A stretch of DNA of 34,149 nucleotides from IMG/VR virus record IMGVR_UViG_3300042879_006179, positions 1 through 34,149 of that record. The stretch is one strand, 5' to 3'. The position numbers and the translations under genes are program-made. Shown here piece by piece: positions 24,733 to 31,532 of the stretch. Source of the stretch: a virus. Numbering within the stretch: the first letter of the stretch is position 1; each line of letters begins with the position of its first letter. The notes beneath the pieces were generated by a model. The model searched no databases. It was not told the DNA's origin and worked only from the letters and a program-made list of their open reading frames with translations.

Positions 24733-24895
24733 TTATATCAAATTTAATTTCATTTTTAATAAAAAATTAATGTAATCGCCCAAGTAAAGACCATAAAAAG
24801 GACTTTCCCAAAAAACTTTTGTTATATCCAATGTTATATCCAAGTTATTTTTTTCAGAATGCGTGTTGTCTAAGACGGTAGAGACTGCTATCAAG
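24733..24895. other. AT-rich stretch downstream of integrase remnant
   Basis: No convincing gene is present. It holds an 11-bp direct repeat (GTTATATCCAA at 24821-24831 and again at 24833-24843), the type of short repeat found at recombinase or Xis arm sites beside integrase genes. A 66-residue minus-strand frame crosses it but lacks any protein-like pattern and overlaps the integrase remnant. Confidence 0.4.
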
Positions 24896-25204
24896 TCACA
24901 GTTTAGACCAAATTCGGTGCATGGCAATCTCATCGATATATTTCTGGTAATGCTTCACGTGAATGTCAATTGAGTGACCCATCCACTTAGCGGCAATACT
25001 GGAATCTATCCCCGAGACGGCGCACCGAACCGCGTAGGCATCCCGGAGGCTGTAGGGAACCACGCCTAGATTCCTTTGTTTGAATCCCACGGAAATTTTA
25101 TTACCTAGAGAGGTGTTGGAGAGTTCCCCCTCTAGATCAAAGTTGGGAAAGTTGCCATTGGCAAGATCAAATTTTTCGAGCCAATGGACTGGCAATGATA
25201 ACAA
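24896..25204 (-). pseudogene. Tyrosine integrase remnant: C-terminal catalytic part only
   Basis: The 102-residue frame contains the end of a tyrosine recombinase. PYSLRDAYAVRC is the box II Arg, with Tyr where His is usual. Then come KWMGHSIDIHVKHY with the conserved His and the HxxHY-type nucleophile Tyr, and a short tail. The first 65% of a normal integrase, with the first catalytic Arg and the core-binding domain, is missing. The frame begins at a TTG after an in-frame TGA at a perfect dyad (25202-25219). It cannot be an active recombinase alone. It suggests descent from a temperate phage and links to the tRNA-Ser fragment at 16890, which is the sort of target these enzymes use. Confidence 0.75.
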
Positions 25205-25219
25205 ACTTCACGAAGTTTG
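25202..25219. repeat. 18-bp dyad, CAAACTTC-AC-GAAGTTTG
   Basis: Perfect 8-bp arms with a 2-bp centre lie exactly where the integrase remnant begins and about 30 bp upstream of the probable -35 of the rightward operon. It may be a repressor operator, or a junction scar where the integrase gene was cut. It does not look like a terminator, because there is no T-run. Confidence 0.6.
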
Positions 25220-25248
25220 AGTGCTATTCCAAAAGATACAGAAAAAAC

Positions 25249-25290
25249 TTGACTAAAGTGTGCTGTTGTTAGTAACATAAGGAAACAACA
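25249..25290 (+). promoter_or_regulatory. Probable promoter and operator of the rightward early operon
   Basis: TTGACT at 25249-25254 and TAACAT at 25273-25278, 18 bp apart, resemble -35 and -10 elements. A second dyad, TGTTGTT (25264-25270) and AACAACA (25284-25290), straddles the -10, as a repressor site would. It is about 20 bp before the first gene of the operon at 25309. No transcript evidence is available. Confidence 0.45.
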
Positions 25291-25308
25291 ACATCAAACC
25301 ATCTGCTT

Positions 25309-25593
25309 ATGCCAAGTTTGACAGATAGAATCGAAGCGATCGAGCGAGCGATCGCCGAACATCAACGAATCATAGACTTAATGGTTGAAAACCAAGAGGT
25401 AAGGGAGTTTGTTCCTCTTTCCCAAGCCGCAGTCGCACTGAGCCTCTCTAATGAATGGCTGAGAATCAAGATTAAGGATGCAAAAGCTTTTCCAAGGGAA
25501 TCCCCCTATAAAGAGGGAATCCACTGGAAACAAGTCCAGCGCGGCGATTCCTATCGCTATTTAATCAACATTCGTGAATGGGGGAAATTATGA
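25309..25593 (+). CDS. Excisionase-like DNA-binding protein, probable
   Basis: This encodes 94 residues. Residues 1-30 form a helix (SLTDRIEAIERAIAEHQRIID). The rest is a small winged-helix of the Xis/MerR kind: FVPLSQAAVALSLSNEWLRIKI (helix-turn-helix), then PYKEGIHWKQVQRGDSYRYLINIREWGK, whose 'G.HW..... YRYLIN...W' wing is typical of cyanobacterial phage Xis-like proteins. It is the first gene of the rightward operon and lies beside the integrase remnant, so a directional or regulatory role in excision or early control is likely. It contains a HIP1 octamer at 25348-25355. Confidence 0.65.
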   Translation: MPSLTDRIEAIERAIAEHQRIIDLMVENQEVREFVPLSQAAVALSLSNEWLRIKIKDAKAFPRESPYKEGIHWKQVQRGDSYRYLINIREWGKL

Positions 25594-25847
25594 TCAGCTT
25601 TCCTTACGAAATCAATCTTATAATTCGATCGCTTTCTGAAGCGCGAGAGGTGGATGAAAATAATGTTTTTGGCGATTTAACGTCAATTTATTGCTTAGGC
25701 AAGCGGAATAAAGAGCTATTTTTTCGACTTGTTTGGCGTGAATACGGCAATGAATTGGCTAAATACAAGAGATCATTTTCCGTCGCCGATGTTGAGCATG
25801 AAAGCTATGAGGGGCAAAACATCACCATCTTGAGGGTGAAGCCATGA
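25590..25847 (+). CDS. Hypothetical early protein
   Basis: I start at the ATG overlapping the previous stop (ATGA), giving 85 residues (MISFPYEINLIIRSL). An upstream in-frame ATG at 25578 inside the previous gene would add four residues and is less likely. It is a mixed alpha/beta, acidic protein of a compact size common in phage early operons. No recognised motif or membrane segment is present. Its end overlaps the next gene by four bases. The function is unknown. Confidence 0.5.
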   Translation: MISFPYEINLIIRSLSEAREVDENNVFGDLTSIYCLGKRNKELFFRLVWREYGNELAKYKRSFSVADVEHESYEGQNITILRVKP

Positions 25848-27334
25848 CTATTCAGCTAACCCTTTTTGATTACCAAGAGCTTGATTGTGAGACTCGTATA
25901 GTAGTCCAGCAAAAAACCGAAGAGATCAAAGTTCTGATGCGTCGGACAGCCCAAGACGTTTTTGATATTGGGCAGAAATTGAGCGATATCAAGGCACGGT
26001 TAGGCCATGGTCATTTTATGAATTGGCTAAAAGCCGAATTCGAATGGTCTGAACGGACTGCTGGTAATTTCATGCGCGTGTATCAATCTTTTAAATTTGC
26101 AAATATTGCGGATTTAAATTTCTCCCAAACTGCTCTTTATGTATTGGCTGCTGCCCCAGAAGATGCTCGGCTTGAAGCGATCAAGCTTGCCCAAGAAAAA
26201 GCGATTACTTTGGTGGAAGCCAAAGAAATCGCAGAAAAACATAAAACCAAATCTGATCCTAACTCATGCTTACCCAACTCGATCTCTGTAGCGGCTACGG
26301 GTGCGGCTTTCCCCTTGCCGGACTGCGAAGCGGAAAAATCCGACTCATTGGCCTTGCGGAACACGACAAAGACATCATCGAAGTTCTCGAACAACGATTT
26401 CCCGATGCCGAACAGTGTGGAGACATCCACACATTTAAGTGGAGCAAGTGGGACAAGCGACCCGACCTCATCACCTGCTCCCCTCCCTGCCAACCCTTCA
26501 GCTTACAGGGAGACAGAAAAGGATCAACCGACGAGCGAGACTGCATCCCCGGAATCCTTAAAATCCTCGACGTTCTCAAGCCCCGATACTTCGTTCTTGA
26601 AAATGTTCCCGGAATCCTTAGCTGTCCCTTCCGACCCGGAGATCAGCCCGGTACTTATTTCGGAAAACTCCTCACTCGATTGGACCAAAGCGGGTTTGAT
26701 GCTGAATGGCAATGTGTCTCCTCGGCAGACTTTGGAGCGCCCTTCAAACGGGAAAGATTATTATTTCTTGCAGTCTCCCGGGGCGCTGTCCAGCCCCAAT
26801 GGTACGAAGCAGCCTGGGCAGACCAAATTGGAAGCGTGGCTGAAAGAAGTCGGAGCGTTATCCCAGAAACAAGTATTAAACCCGGAAATCTTGGAGAAAG
26901 CCTTCGCACTGCCCTTGGGGTGGACAGATCCCTGGGAATTGCGTCCGGGACACGAACTGTCCGCAACCGTAGGGCAGGACTGGGGAATAGTCTTGATCCA
27001 AGAGTTGCCGGAGCCGCAATCGATCGCATCCTCTGGATCGATGCCAATTACCGAATTTAAGCAGGGCGAAAAAGTTAAAGCCCGCAAAGTACCCGGGCTA
27101 ATCGGGGAAGTGCAATCAGTTATAGGTGAGTACGTTTCTGTGCTGTGGTATAGCGGCGAAATCAGCAATATTTCTGTTAGTGAATTGGAACGATCTGACC
27201 CTGAGTTAAAAACAGGCGATCGGATCAAAATCACCGGCGAAATCACTGGGAAAGTTGGTGAAAATTTGGCTGTAATTCGCTTGGATTGCGGTCAAGTTAT
27301 TGAAATTCCCTGGTCTTTTGTATTACCCCAATAG
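25844..27334 (+). CDS. DUF3102-type protein with long overprinted centre and KOW-like end
   Basis: This is a 496-residue frame. Residues about 15-145 match DUF3102 (TAQDVFDIGQKLSDIKARLGHGHFMNWLKAEFEWSERTA), a DNA-associated family of phages and plasmids. Residues 141-405 share their DNA with the methyltransferase in another frame, starting with a Ser/Pro/Thr-rich low-complexity stretch. The later part (LDWTKAGLMLNGNVS, LQSPGALSS, LNPEILEKAFALPLGWTDP at 345-363) resembles the conserved 'LNP.F.E..MGFP.GWT' region seen in proteins encoded next to Dcm-type enzymes. Residues about 410-496 form two small beta barrels like KOW or SH3 modules. The frame stays open over 265 overlapped codons and continues past the methyltransferase stop, so it is probably real. 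Confidence 0.65.
   Translation: MTIQLTLFDYQELDCETRIVVQQKTEEIKVLMRRTAQDVFDIGQKLSDIKARLGHGHFMNWLKAEFEWSERTAGNFMRVYQSFKFANIADLNFSQTALYVLAAAPEDARLEAIKLAQEKAITLVEAKEIAEKHKTKSDPNSCLPNSISVAATGAAFPLPDCEAEKSDSLALRNTTKTSSKFSNNDFPMPNSVETSTHLSGASGTSDPTSSPAPLPANPSAYRETEKDQPTSETASPESLKSSTFSSPDTSFLKMFPESLAVPSDPEISPVLISENSSLDWTKAGLMLNGNVSPRQTLERPSNGKDYYFLQSPGALSSPNGTKQPGQTKLEAWLKEVGALSQKQVLNPEILEKAFALPLGWTDPWELRPGHELSATVGQDWGIVLIQELPEPQSIASSGSMPITEFKQGEKVKARKVPGLIGEVQSVIGEYVSVLWYSGEISNISVSELERSDPELKTGDRIKITGEITGKVGENLAVIRLDCGQVIEIPWSFVLPQ
26266..27060 (+). CDS. C5-cytosine DNA methyltransferase, nested in another gene
   Basis: This is a complete 264-residue Dcm-type enzyme: motif I DLCSGYGCGFPLAG (6-19), motif IV CSPPCQPFS with catalytic Cys75, motif VI ENVPG (112-116), motif VIII region FGAPFKRERLLFLA (156-169) and motif X LGNSLDPRVAGAAIDRI (239-255). 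The target recognition region between them is short. The whole gene lies inside 25844-27334 in a different frame of the same strand. The local base composition is visibly richer in GC than in neighbouring genes. No strong ribosome site precedes the ATG. It may have a coupled or leaderless start. Likely roles are protecting phage DNA from host restriction or altering early expression. Confidence 0.85.
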   Translation: MLTQLDLCSGYGCGFPLAGLRSGKIRLIGLAEHDKDIIEVLEQRFPDAEQCGDIHTFKWSKWDKRPDLITCSPPCQPFSLQGDRKGSTDERDCIPGILKILDVLKPRYFVLENVPGILSCPFRPGDQPGTYFGKLLTRLDQSGFDAEWQCVSSADFGAPFKRERLLFLAVSRGAVQPQWYEAAWADQIGSVAERSRSVIPETSIKPGNLGESLRTALGVDRSLGIASGTRTVRNRRAGLGNSLDPRVAGAAIDRILWIDANYRI

Positions 27335-27343
27335 GAGGCAAAA

Positions 27344-27703
27344 ATGCAAGCATTAAATCCACCAAAAACTTTTAATATGGTTCCCCGGTCGATTAATCTT
27401 GACGGCGAGGAACTTAAGAAATTGAAAGCCGTTAAGTTACTATCTTTAGAGTTGTACGTTCGATGGGCTTTAATACTGACTTACGGCTACAACAAAGTCA
27501 CTTTATCGGAAGACAAAATGTCCTCCTTTTGCGAAAAATGGAGTTTCAGATTGGCCGATTTGTTTGAGGATGGTAAAGGTGAATTTTCTCTTACCCCAGA
27601 GGATGTTTTAGGGGCGATTGCGAAGCTTTCCAAGAAAGAAAAAAGTGGCTGTAAATGCGCTATTCAACTTGAACTTGATTTAGGAGGTGTAGGAAATGCC
27701 TAA
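27344..27703 (+). CDS. Hypothetical early protein with Cys pair
   Basis: This encodes 119 residues after a strong AGGAGG ribosome site. A short N-terminal region precedes a helical domain (ELKKLKAVKLLSLELYVRWALIL) and an acidic segment (LADLFEDGKGEFSLTPEDVLGAIAKLSKK), then a terminal CKC. The composition suggests a small globular early protein, but I recognise no family. It overlaps the next gene by eight bases, which has its own GGAGGTG site. Confidence 0.55.
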   Translation: MQALNPPKTFNMVPRSINLDGEELKKLKAVKLLSLELYVRWALILTYGYNKVTLSEDKMSSFCEKWSFRLADLFEDGKGEFSLTPEDVLGAIAKLSKKEKSGCKCAIQLELDLGGVGNA

Positions 27704-27932
27704 TCGATTTGCCAGCACGATGTTAAGGCAAGCTAAATTAGAGTCCGCAATCATGGACTATTTAGCAGATCATTGTCATCGCAAAATTTCTGCCAGTGAA
27801 CTTGCGACCGTTTTTCAGGTTGGTCAGAACACCGTTCGCAAGCTGATGCTTCCTTACATAAAAGATCAACTGGTGACAGTTGATCAGCAAGCGATCGATG
27901 TTTTTTATTGGTTAAAAGAGGATGGTTTATAA
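27696..27932 (+). CDS. Small winged-helix DNA-binding protein, probable
   Basis: This encodes 78 residues starting MPNRFASTMLRQAKLESAIM. The sequence reads as helix (MDYLADHC) and helix-turn-helix (SASELATVFQVGQNTVRKLMLPY), followed by a beta wing (DQLVTVDQQAIDVFYWL). This resembles small phage or plasmid winged-helix regulators. The GGAGGTG ribosome site supports the start. The fold call is by eye. Confidence 0.55.
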   Translation: MPNRFASTMLRQAKLESAIMDYLADHCHRKISASELATVFQVGQNTVRKLMLPYIKDQLVTVDQQAIDVFYWLKEDGL

Positions 27933-28278
27933 ACAAATCCCTGAGTTAGTTGTGGGTGATTTGATTTATTTCTGTCAACGGTTGTGGTCAGTAATTGCAA
28001 TTAAGCCAATTGCTGGCTGCACTAAACAAACCTGTTTGACCCTAAAAATAACTCACTTAACTATTAAGCAAAACTTTGATGACTGTGTTTTTGTTCGGTG
28101 TACAGAACAAAAACAAGACCCCCAAAAAATATCGGAATCGGAGGAAAAATACACCAAAAAATATCAAACTGAATGGCTCCAAAAAACCCAAGCAACTTTT
28201 GAAAACTTTGAAACCTTGCAAATGAAACGACGGCGGCATTCATTGAAAAAAAGAGGTCAAAATGACAGCGATTCTTGA
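27922..28278 (+). CDS. Hypothetical protein, beta domain plus basic tail
   Basis: This encodes 118 residues. The N-terminal half (PELVVGDLIYFCQRLWSVIAIKPI) looks like a small beta barrel with several cysteines, similar to the one at 29536. The C-terminal half is a charged helix that ends in a very basic MKRRRHSLKKRGQ tail. The ATG overlaps the previous stop region and the end overlaps the next start by 17 bases. A nucleic-acid-binding role is plausible but no family is recognised. Confidence 0.5.
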   Translation: MVYKQIPELVVGDLIYFCQRLWSVIAIKPIAGCTKQTCLTLKITHLTIKQNFDDCVFVRCTEQKQDPQKISESEEKYTKKYQTEWLQKTQATFENFETLQMKRRRHSLKKRGQNDSDS

Positions 28279-29539
28279 TTGTATTCCAGAAGATGGCATA
28301 GGGGAGACTGCCCTAGCAGTGGCCACTGGCTTAAATCTTTCCGAGCTTCGATCGCAATTAAATATTTTAATTCGGAAACGAGCGATCGAACCCGTTCCCG
28401 ATATGCCCTACCATTACCGTCCTGTTATGGTCCGGGTTCCAAAGCCACAAGAGATTTTAAGTCTCTTAGCAGATCAGAAACTTGAAGCTATCGAGATAGC
28501 GATAGAGCTATATTGCGATTCAATTCAAACTAAAGCCATTTTAAAGCAAATGGCTTTAAAAGGTGAAATTATTCAAAATGGTGATTACTGGGAGCTAAAC
28601 AGTGGAAATGCTCATGTTTCAGATGGAATTGATATTGATTTCCAGCAAATTAGTCTTGATGGTTATGGCAGAATCAATTCAGACGAAATACCCGGGGCAG
28701 TATTGGTCGAAGCGGGCCAGCAAAGCATTGGATCGGGAATTGAAAGCCTTACTGACGACGAAATCCAGCGCCGGCATCATTTAGAACGGAAGGTAGAACG
28801 GAGTTTTTATGATGCTGGTAAAGCACTGGCCGAGCTTCGGGATGCTCGTCTTTATCGCGATCGTTGGCATACTTGGGAGAATTACGTCGCTGAACGATTT
28901 GGTTTTAAGTGGAATTATGCCCACAAACAAATTGTGGCCGCTGAGGTCGTGGATAATTTACTTGAAGCTTACGGAGAAACCTGTACGAATCGTACAGAAA
29001 GTGTCACACCAACTGGCACACTACCCACTGCTGAAACTCAGGTTCGTCCATTGGTTGCTCTCGACCCCGAAGTTCGGGCAACGGTCTGGAAAACTGCCGT
29101 AGATAAAGCTAACGGCAAGGTTCCCACCGAAAAACTCGTGAAGGAAACAGTCAAGGAATTCCTAAATCGAGAGGCCGTTTCCAATCCCTATCGAGTGGGT
29201 CAGATCGTCAGCATTAAAGGAAAAAAAGGCTGGTTTGTAGTTTTTCACATCGGGGAATTTACTTGCACTTGCCGAGACATAACTGGCAACGAAATTATTG
29301 AACGGCACTTTGATCTAAAAGAAATCGTTCTGCCACCAGAACAAAGACAATTTGCCGTAGGCTTACAGGTTCGACTTGAAGAATTGTGGTTAAAAGGCGA
29401 TCGGTTGCCCAGTCAAGTGGATGGCGACACGATTAAAGGTTTAGTTGTGAGCGTCGGTTCCAATGCTTGCGGTTTTTTGACAGATTTTCAAGAGCAACTC
29501 TTACAGCTTGCTGAATTGCAATCCCAGGGGGAACTATGA
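28262..29539 (+). CDS. DNA-binding protein with N-terminal helix-turn-helix and plasmid-type central domain
   Basis: This encodes 425 residues. Residues 1-55 look like a winged-helix (LDCIPEDGIGETALAVATGL, then SELRSQLNILIRK). Residues about 165-235 have the phage/plasmid pattern LERKVERSFYDAGKALAELRDARLYRD, WENYVAERFGFKWNYAHKQIVAAEVV. This DNA-binding core occurs in DUF3102-like and RepA/ParB-associated proteins. The last 120 residues hold two small barrel-like segments (NPYRVGQIVSIKGKKGW). It is the largest early gene here and probably acts in replication control or partition. The specific partner is not shown. Its end overlaps the next start by four bases. Confidence 0.6.
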   Translation: MTAILDCIPEDGIGETALAVATGLNLSELRSQLNILIRKRAIEPVPDMPYHYRPVMVRVPKPQEILSLLADQKLEAIEIAIELYCDSIQTKAILKQMALKGEIIQNGDYWELNSGNAHVSDGIDIDFQQISLDGYGRINSDEIPGAVLVEAGQQSIGSGIESLTDDEIQRRHHLERKVERSFYDAGKALAELRDARLYRDRWHTWENYVAERFGFKWNYAHKQIVAAEVVDNLLEAYGETCTNRTESVTPTGTLPTAETQVRPLVALDPEVRATVWKTAVDKANGKVPTEKLVKETVKEFLNREAVSNPYRVGQIVSIKGKKGWFVVFHIGEFTCTCRDITGNEIIERHFDLKEIVLPPEQRQFAVGLQVRLEELWLKGDRLPSQVDGDTIKGLVVSVGSNACGFLTDFQEQLLQLAELQSQGEL

Positions 29540-29751
29540 AACATCGCCCATACTATGACGTGCCTATTTCCGAGATTAAAATCGGTGACTTAATCAGGCT
29601 TGCTCGCTATGAAAATTCCAGAACTTTCATAGTTAAGGGAATCAAGCGACTACCCGACGGCTACACTTTAACCGTGGAATCCCCACGCAGTTTAAAAATT
29701 AATCACCTGTACTTTGACCTAAACAAGCGAATTTACCGAGGAAAAAAATAA
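29536..29751 (+). CDS. Small beta-barrel hypothetical protein
   Basis: This is a 71-residue protein (MKHRPYYDVPISEIKIGDLI). The pattern SEIKIGDLIRLARYENSRTFIVKGIKRLPDGY fits a single SH3-like barrel. It is linked by a four-base ATGA overlap to the gene before and by a one-base overlap to the gene after. The function is unknown. Confidence 0.5.
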   Translation: MKHRPYYDVPISEIKIGDLIRLARYENSRTFIVKGIKRLPDGYTLTVESPRSLKINHLYFDLNKRIYRGKK

Positions 29752-29957
29752 TGTCAGAAGACTACTCAAACTTAGATTATTTTTGGGTTCCAATTGATTG
29801 GGACGTTGCGGATTACTTACTTAAACACTACCGAAAAGATTGGGAGGGAATTACTCCCAATGGTATCGACTTAGATAGCTGGTATCAAAACTTAAAAGAG
29901 GCATCTGAAAAGCACAGCCGTATTCACTTTCCCCATATTTACCCACAAGGAGATTAA
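29751..29957 (+). CDS. Small hypothetical protein
   Basis: This encodes 68 residues, acidic and rich in aromatics (YSNLDYFWVPIDWDVADYLL). No domain is recognised. Its start overlaps the previous stop by one base (TAATG) and its own stop is two bases before the next start, so it belongs to the same tight operon. Confidence 0.5.
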   Translation: MSEDYSNLDYFWVPIDWDVADYLLKHYRKDWEGITPNGIDLDSWYQNLKEASEKHSRIHFPHIYPQGD

Positions 29958-29959
29958 TT

Positions 29960-30151
29960 ATGCACTGCACAGTCGCTTGTGAACGAGAAATCAGAAACAC
30001 TTACTTCTGGCATCGGCCAGAAATAGAGTTTACAACCCGTTACTATCCCCGTGTGCAAAGGGTATTGGTAGAGGCTTTCAATCTCAATGATTTGGATGAA
30101 CGATACACTTTTTCTCAAGATTTAATCACTGGGGAGATTAAAAAACTATGA
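29960..30151 (+). CDS. Small hypothetical protein
   Basis: This encodes 63 residues after a clear AAGGAG site. The central part is basic and aromatic (TYFWHRPEIEFTTRYYPRVQR). There is no known family and no transmembrane segment. The stop overlaps the next ATG (ATGA). Confidence 0.5.
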   Translation: MHCTVACEREIRNTYFWHRPEIEFTTRYYPRVQRVLVEAFNLNDLDERYTFSQDLITGEIKKL

Positions 30152-30531
30152 ATCAAGAATTGATTGATTTATTTAACTCAATCGAGCGGCATTTAGAGCG
30201 AATTGCCGTCGCTTTAGAATCAGGTATGAGTACCCGAAGCGCTCCCAATTACCAAGCTTTTTTAGAAGATTTTCACTCATTTAATTGGGAAGAAATCGGA
30301 GCGGCGATCGAGAAAGTGGATAACTACGGGGTCGCAACTGTTCTGTGGGGAGGTAATCGTTTTGTGCGTCGTTCCCCTGAAAATTCCTACGGCGCAACAA
30401 TTTACTTTAGTCGTTGCACTGGCAAGGATGAATCAGGGCGAAACCAATACGAACGGTTAATCACTTTTAAGCCGCAATCAGAGGTTAAGGTTCGGCCAAT
30501 TTCCAGAGAAGCCGAAGGGTTGCTCAAGTAA
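30148..30531 (+). CDS. Conserved cyanobacterial-type hypothetical protein
   Basis: This encodes 127 residues. The N-terminal helix (ELIDLFNSIERHLERIAVAL) precedes an Asn/Ala-rich linker and a small domain, VATVLWGGNRFVRRSPENSYGATIYFSRCTGKDESGRNQYERLITFK. That last block, with 'W.G..F.RRS', 'YFSR.TGK' and 'ERLITFK', resembles a domain I associate with cyanobacterial and phage proteins. It may bind single-stranded DNA or RNA, but that is a guess. It is the last gene before a terminator. Confidence 0.55.
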   Translation: MNQELIDLFNSIERHLERIAVALESGMSTRSAPNYQAFLEDFHSFNWEEIGAAIEKVDNYGVATVLWGGNRFVRRSPENSYGATIYFSRCTGKDESGRNQYERLITFKPQSEVKVRPISREAEGLLK

Positions 30532-30533
30532 GT

Positions 30534-30568
30534 AAAAAGCCACTAAAAACTTTTTAGTGGCTTTTTTT
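30534..30568 (+). terminator. Strong rho-independent terminator
   Basis: AAAAAGCCACTAAAAA and TTTTTAGTGGCTTTTT form an almost perfect long stem with a tiny CT loop and a T-run. It closes the early operon that begins at 25309. The A-run side also allows termination from the other direction. Confidence 0.9.
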
Positions 30569-30581
30569 AAGGGACAAAACT

Positions 30582-31532
30582 ATGAACCCATCTATCGCTT
30601 TTAAAATTATGACACATTCAAAGATTCAAGGTAAATTCTACGCTCTCCAAGAAAAAGACCTCAAGGAAATGAAACAAGCCGGGCTGATCAACAACACAGC
30701 TTATGTCCTTTTGGGATTGAAAGTAGAGAATCCGTTTGGAGACAAACCAATTAAGTTTATTGTAGAAGATTTTGCCGCTCGTTGGGAACTTCCCACCGTT
30801 TCGGTTTATAAAGCTTTGGCTAAGCTAAAGCAAAAAGGGCAAATTAATATTGAAACCGGAACTCTGGTAATTACTCTCAATTCTGATAGCAATTATCAAA
30901 GTGGAGAATCCATTATCAAAAATGATAATGGATTATCAGAACCGATAATCCATTATCAAGATAGAAAAAAAGACGACCCGAAACCCTTGCCAGATAAAGA
31001 GTCTGAATCTCCTCAAACTATTCAAACAAAACATACCCCCCAGACCGAGGACGGTGGTGATGATGATCAAATTCCGGAGGCCATTCTTAATCGGATCAAA
31101 AGATTGGGAATTTATTTAGATAAACGAATCGAGGAAGCGATCGCTAACAGTTCTCGATCGCAAATTGAAAACGCTTTATCACATATAGAAAACACTTCTC
31201 AATCAATACGATCAAGATACGGGGTATTTTTGTATCAATTATCTTTAAAAGAGGAAAATTCCGCGCCGGGCGATGTTTTTCGGAATTTTCCAGAAGGATT
31301 TTTAGATTGGTACAATAAGCATCGGGGGAATTTATTAGAAGACATGGAACCTGAATTTCTACCGCGCGATCGATACGGCGAGCCACAAGTCAGGCTAAAA
31401 AGCCGCCCCAAAGACTTACTTGAGTGGCGGCGAGTAAAAACTGGGGAAGATAGCGAGGAAAACTCCTTAAGCCTGAAAGAATCTCTAGAGCGGATAGCTC
31501 CTTGTTTGCGGGCTAGACTAGGATTTGTTTAA
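30582..31532 (+). CDS. Probable replication initiator with internal repeat cluster
   Basis: This encodes 316 residues. Residues about 15-95 form a winged-helix (ALQEKDLKEMKQAGLINNTAYVLLGLKVEN, then FAARWELPTVSVYKALAKLKQKGQI), as in phage and plasmid initiators and lambda O-type proteins. A hydrophilic low-complexity linker (about 105-160) is encoded by the 12-bp repeat cluster at 30907-30958. A helical C-terminal domain follows (RIEEAIANSSRSQIENALSHI) and may bind partners. Lambda O likewise has iterons inside its own gene. The gene is alone between a terminator and the convergent endolysin, and its stop overlaps the facing stop. Confidence 0.55.
   Translation: MNPSIAFKIMTHSKIQGKFYALQEKDLKEMKQAGLINNTAYVLLGLKVENPFGDKPIKFIVEDFAARWELPTVSVYKALAKLKQKGQINIETGTLVITLNSDSNYQSGESIIKNDNGLSEPIIHYQDRKKDDPKPLPDKESESPQTIQTKHTPQTEDGGDDDQIPEAILNRIKRLGIYLDKRIEEAIANSSRSQIENALSHIENTSQSIRSRYGVFLYQLSLKEENSAPGDVFRNFPEGFLDWYNKHRGNLLEDMEPEFLPRDRYGEPQVRLKSRPKDLLEWRRVKTGEDSEENSLSLKESLERIAPCLRARLGFV
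30907..30958. repeat. 12-bp repeat cluster (two direct, one inverted): candidate origin
   Basis: AATCCATTATCA occurs at 30907-30918 and 30947-30958. Its exact reverse complement is at 30923-30934. The first and inverted copies make a perfect 12-bp hairpin with an AAAA loop. A partial copy (ATTATCAA) is at about 30892. All lie in AT-rich DNA inside the probable initiator gene, where the encoded linker shows no reason for such identity. Confidence 0.7.

Noticed and set aside
24733-24933. A 66-residue minus-strand gene downstream of the integrase remnant
   Set aside because: It overlaps the remnant's end, shows no pattern of a folded protein and has no ribosome site. I treat the region as non-coding.
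26137-27246. Several minus-strand frames of 94-161 residues opposite the methyltransferase
   Set aside because: They have no protein-like motifs or ribosome sites and can be explained by the GC-rich composition and codon use of the two + strand frames.
30907-30958. DnaA boxes in the repeat cluster
   Set aside because: The repeats contain TTATCA, but the following bases do not match TTATNCACA, so these are better seen as phage-specific iterons.
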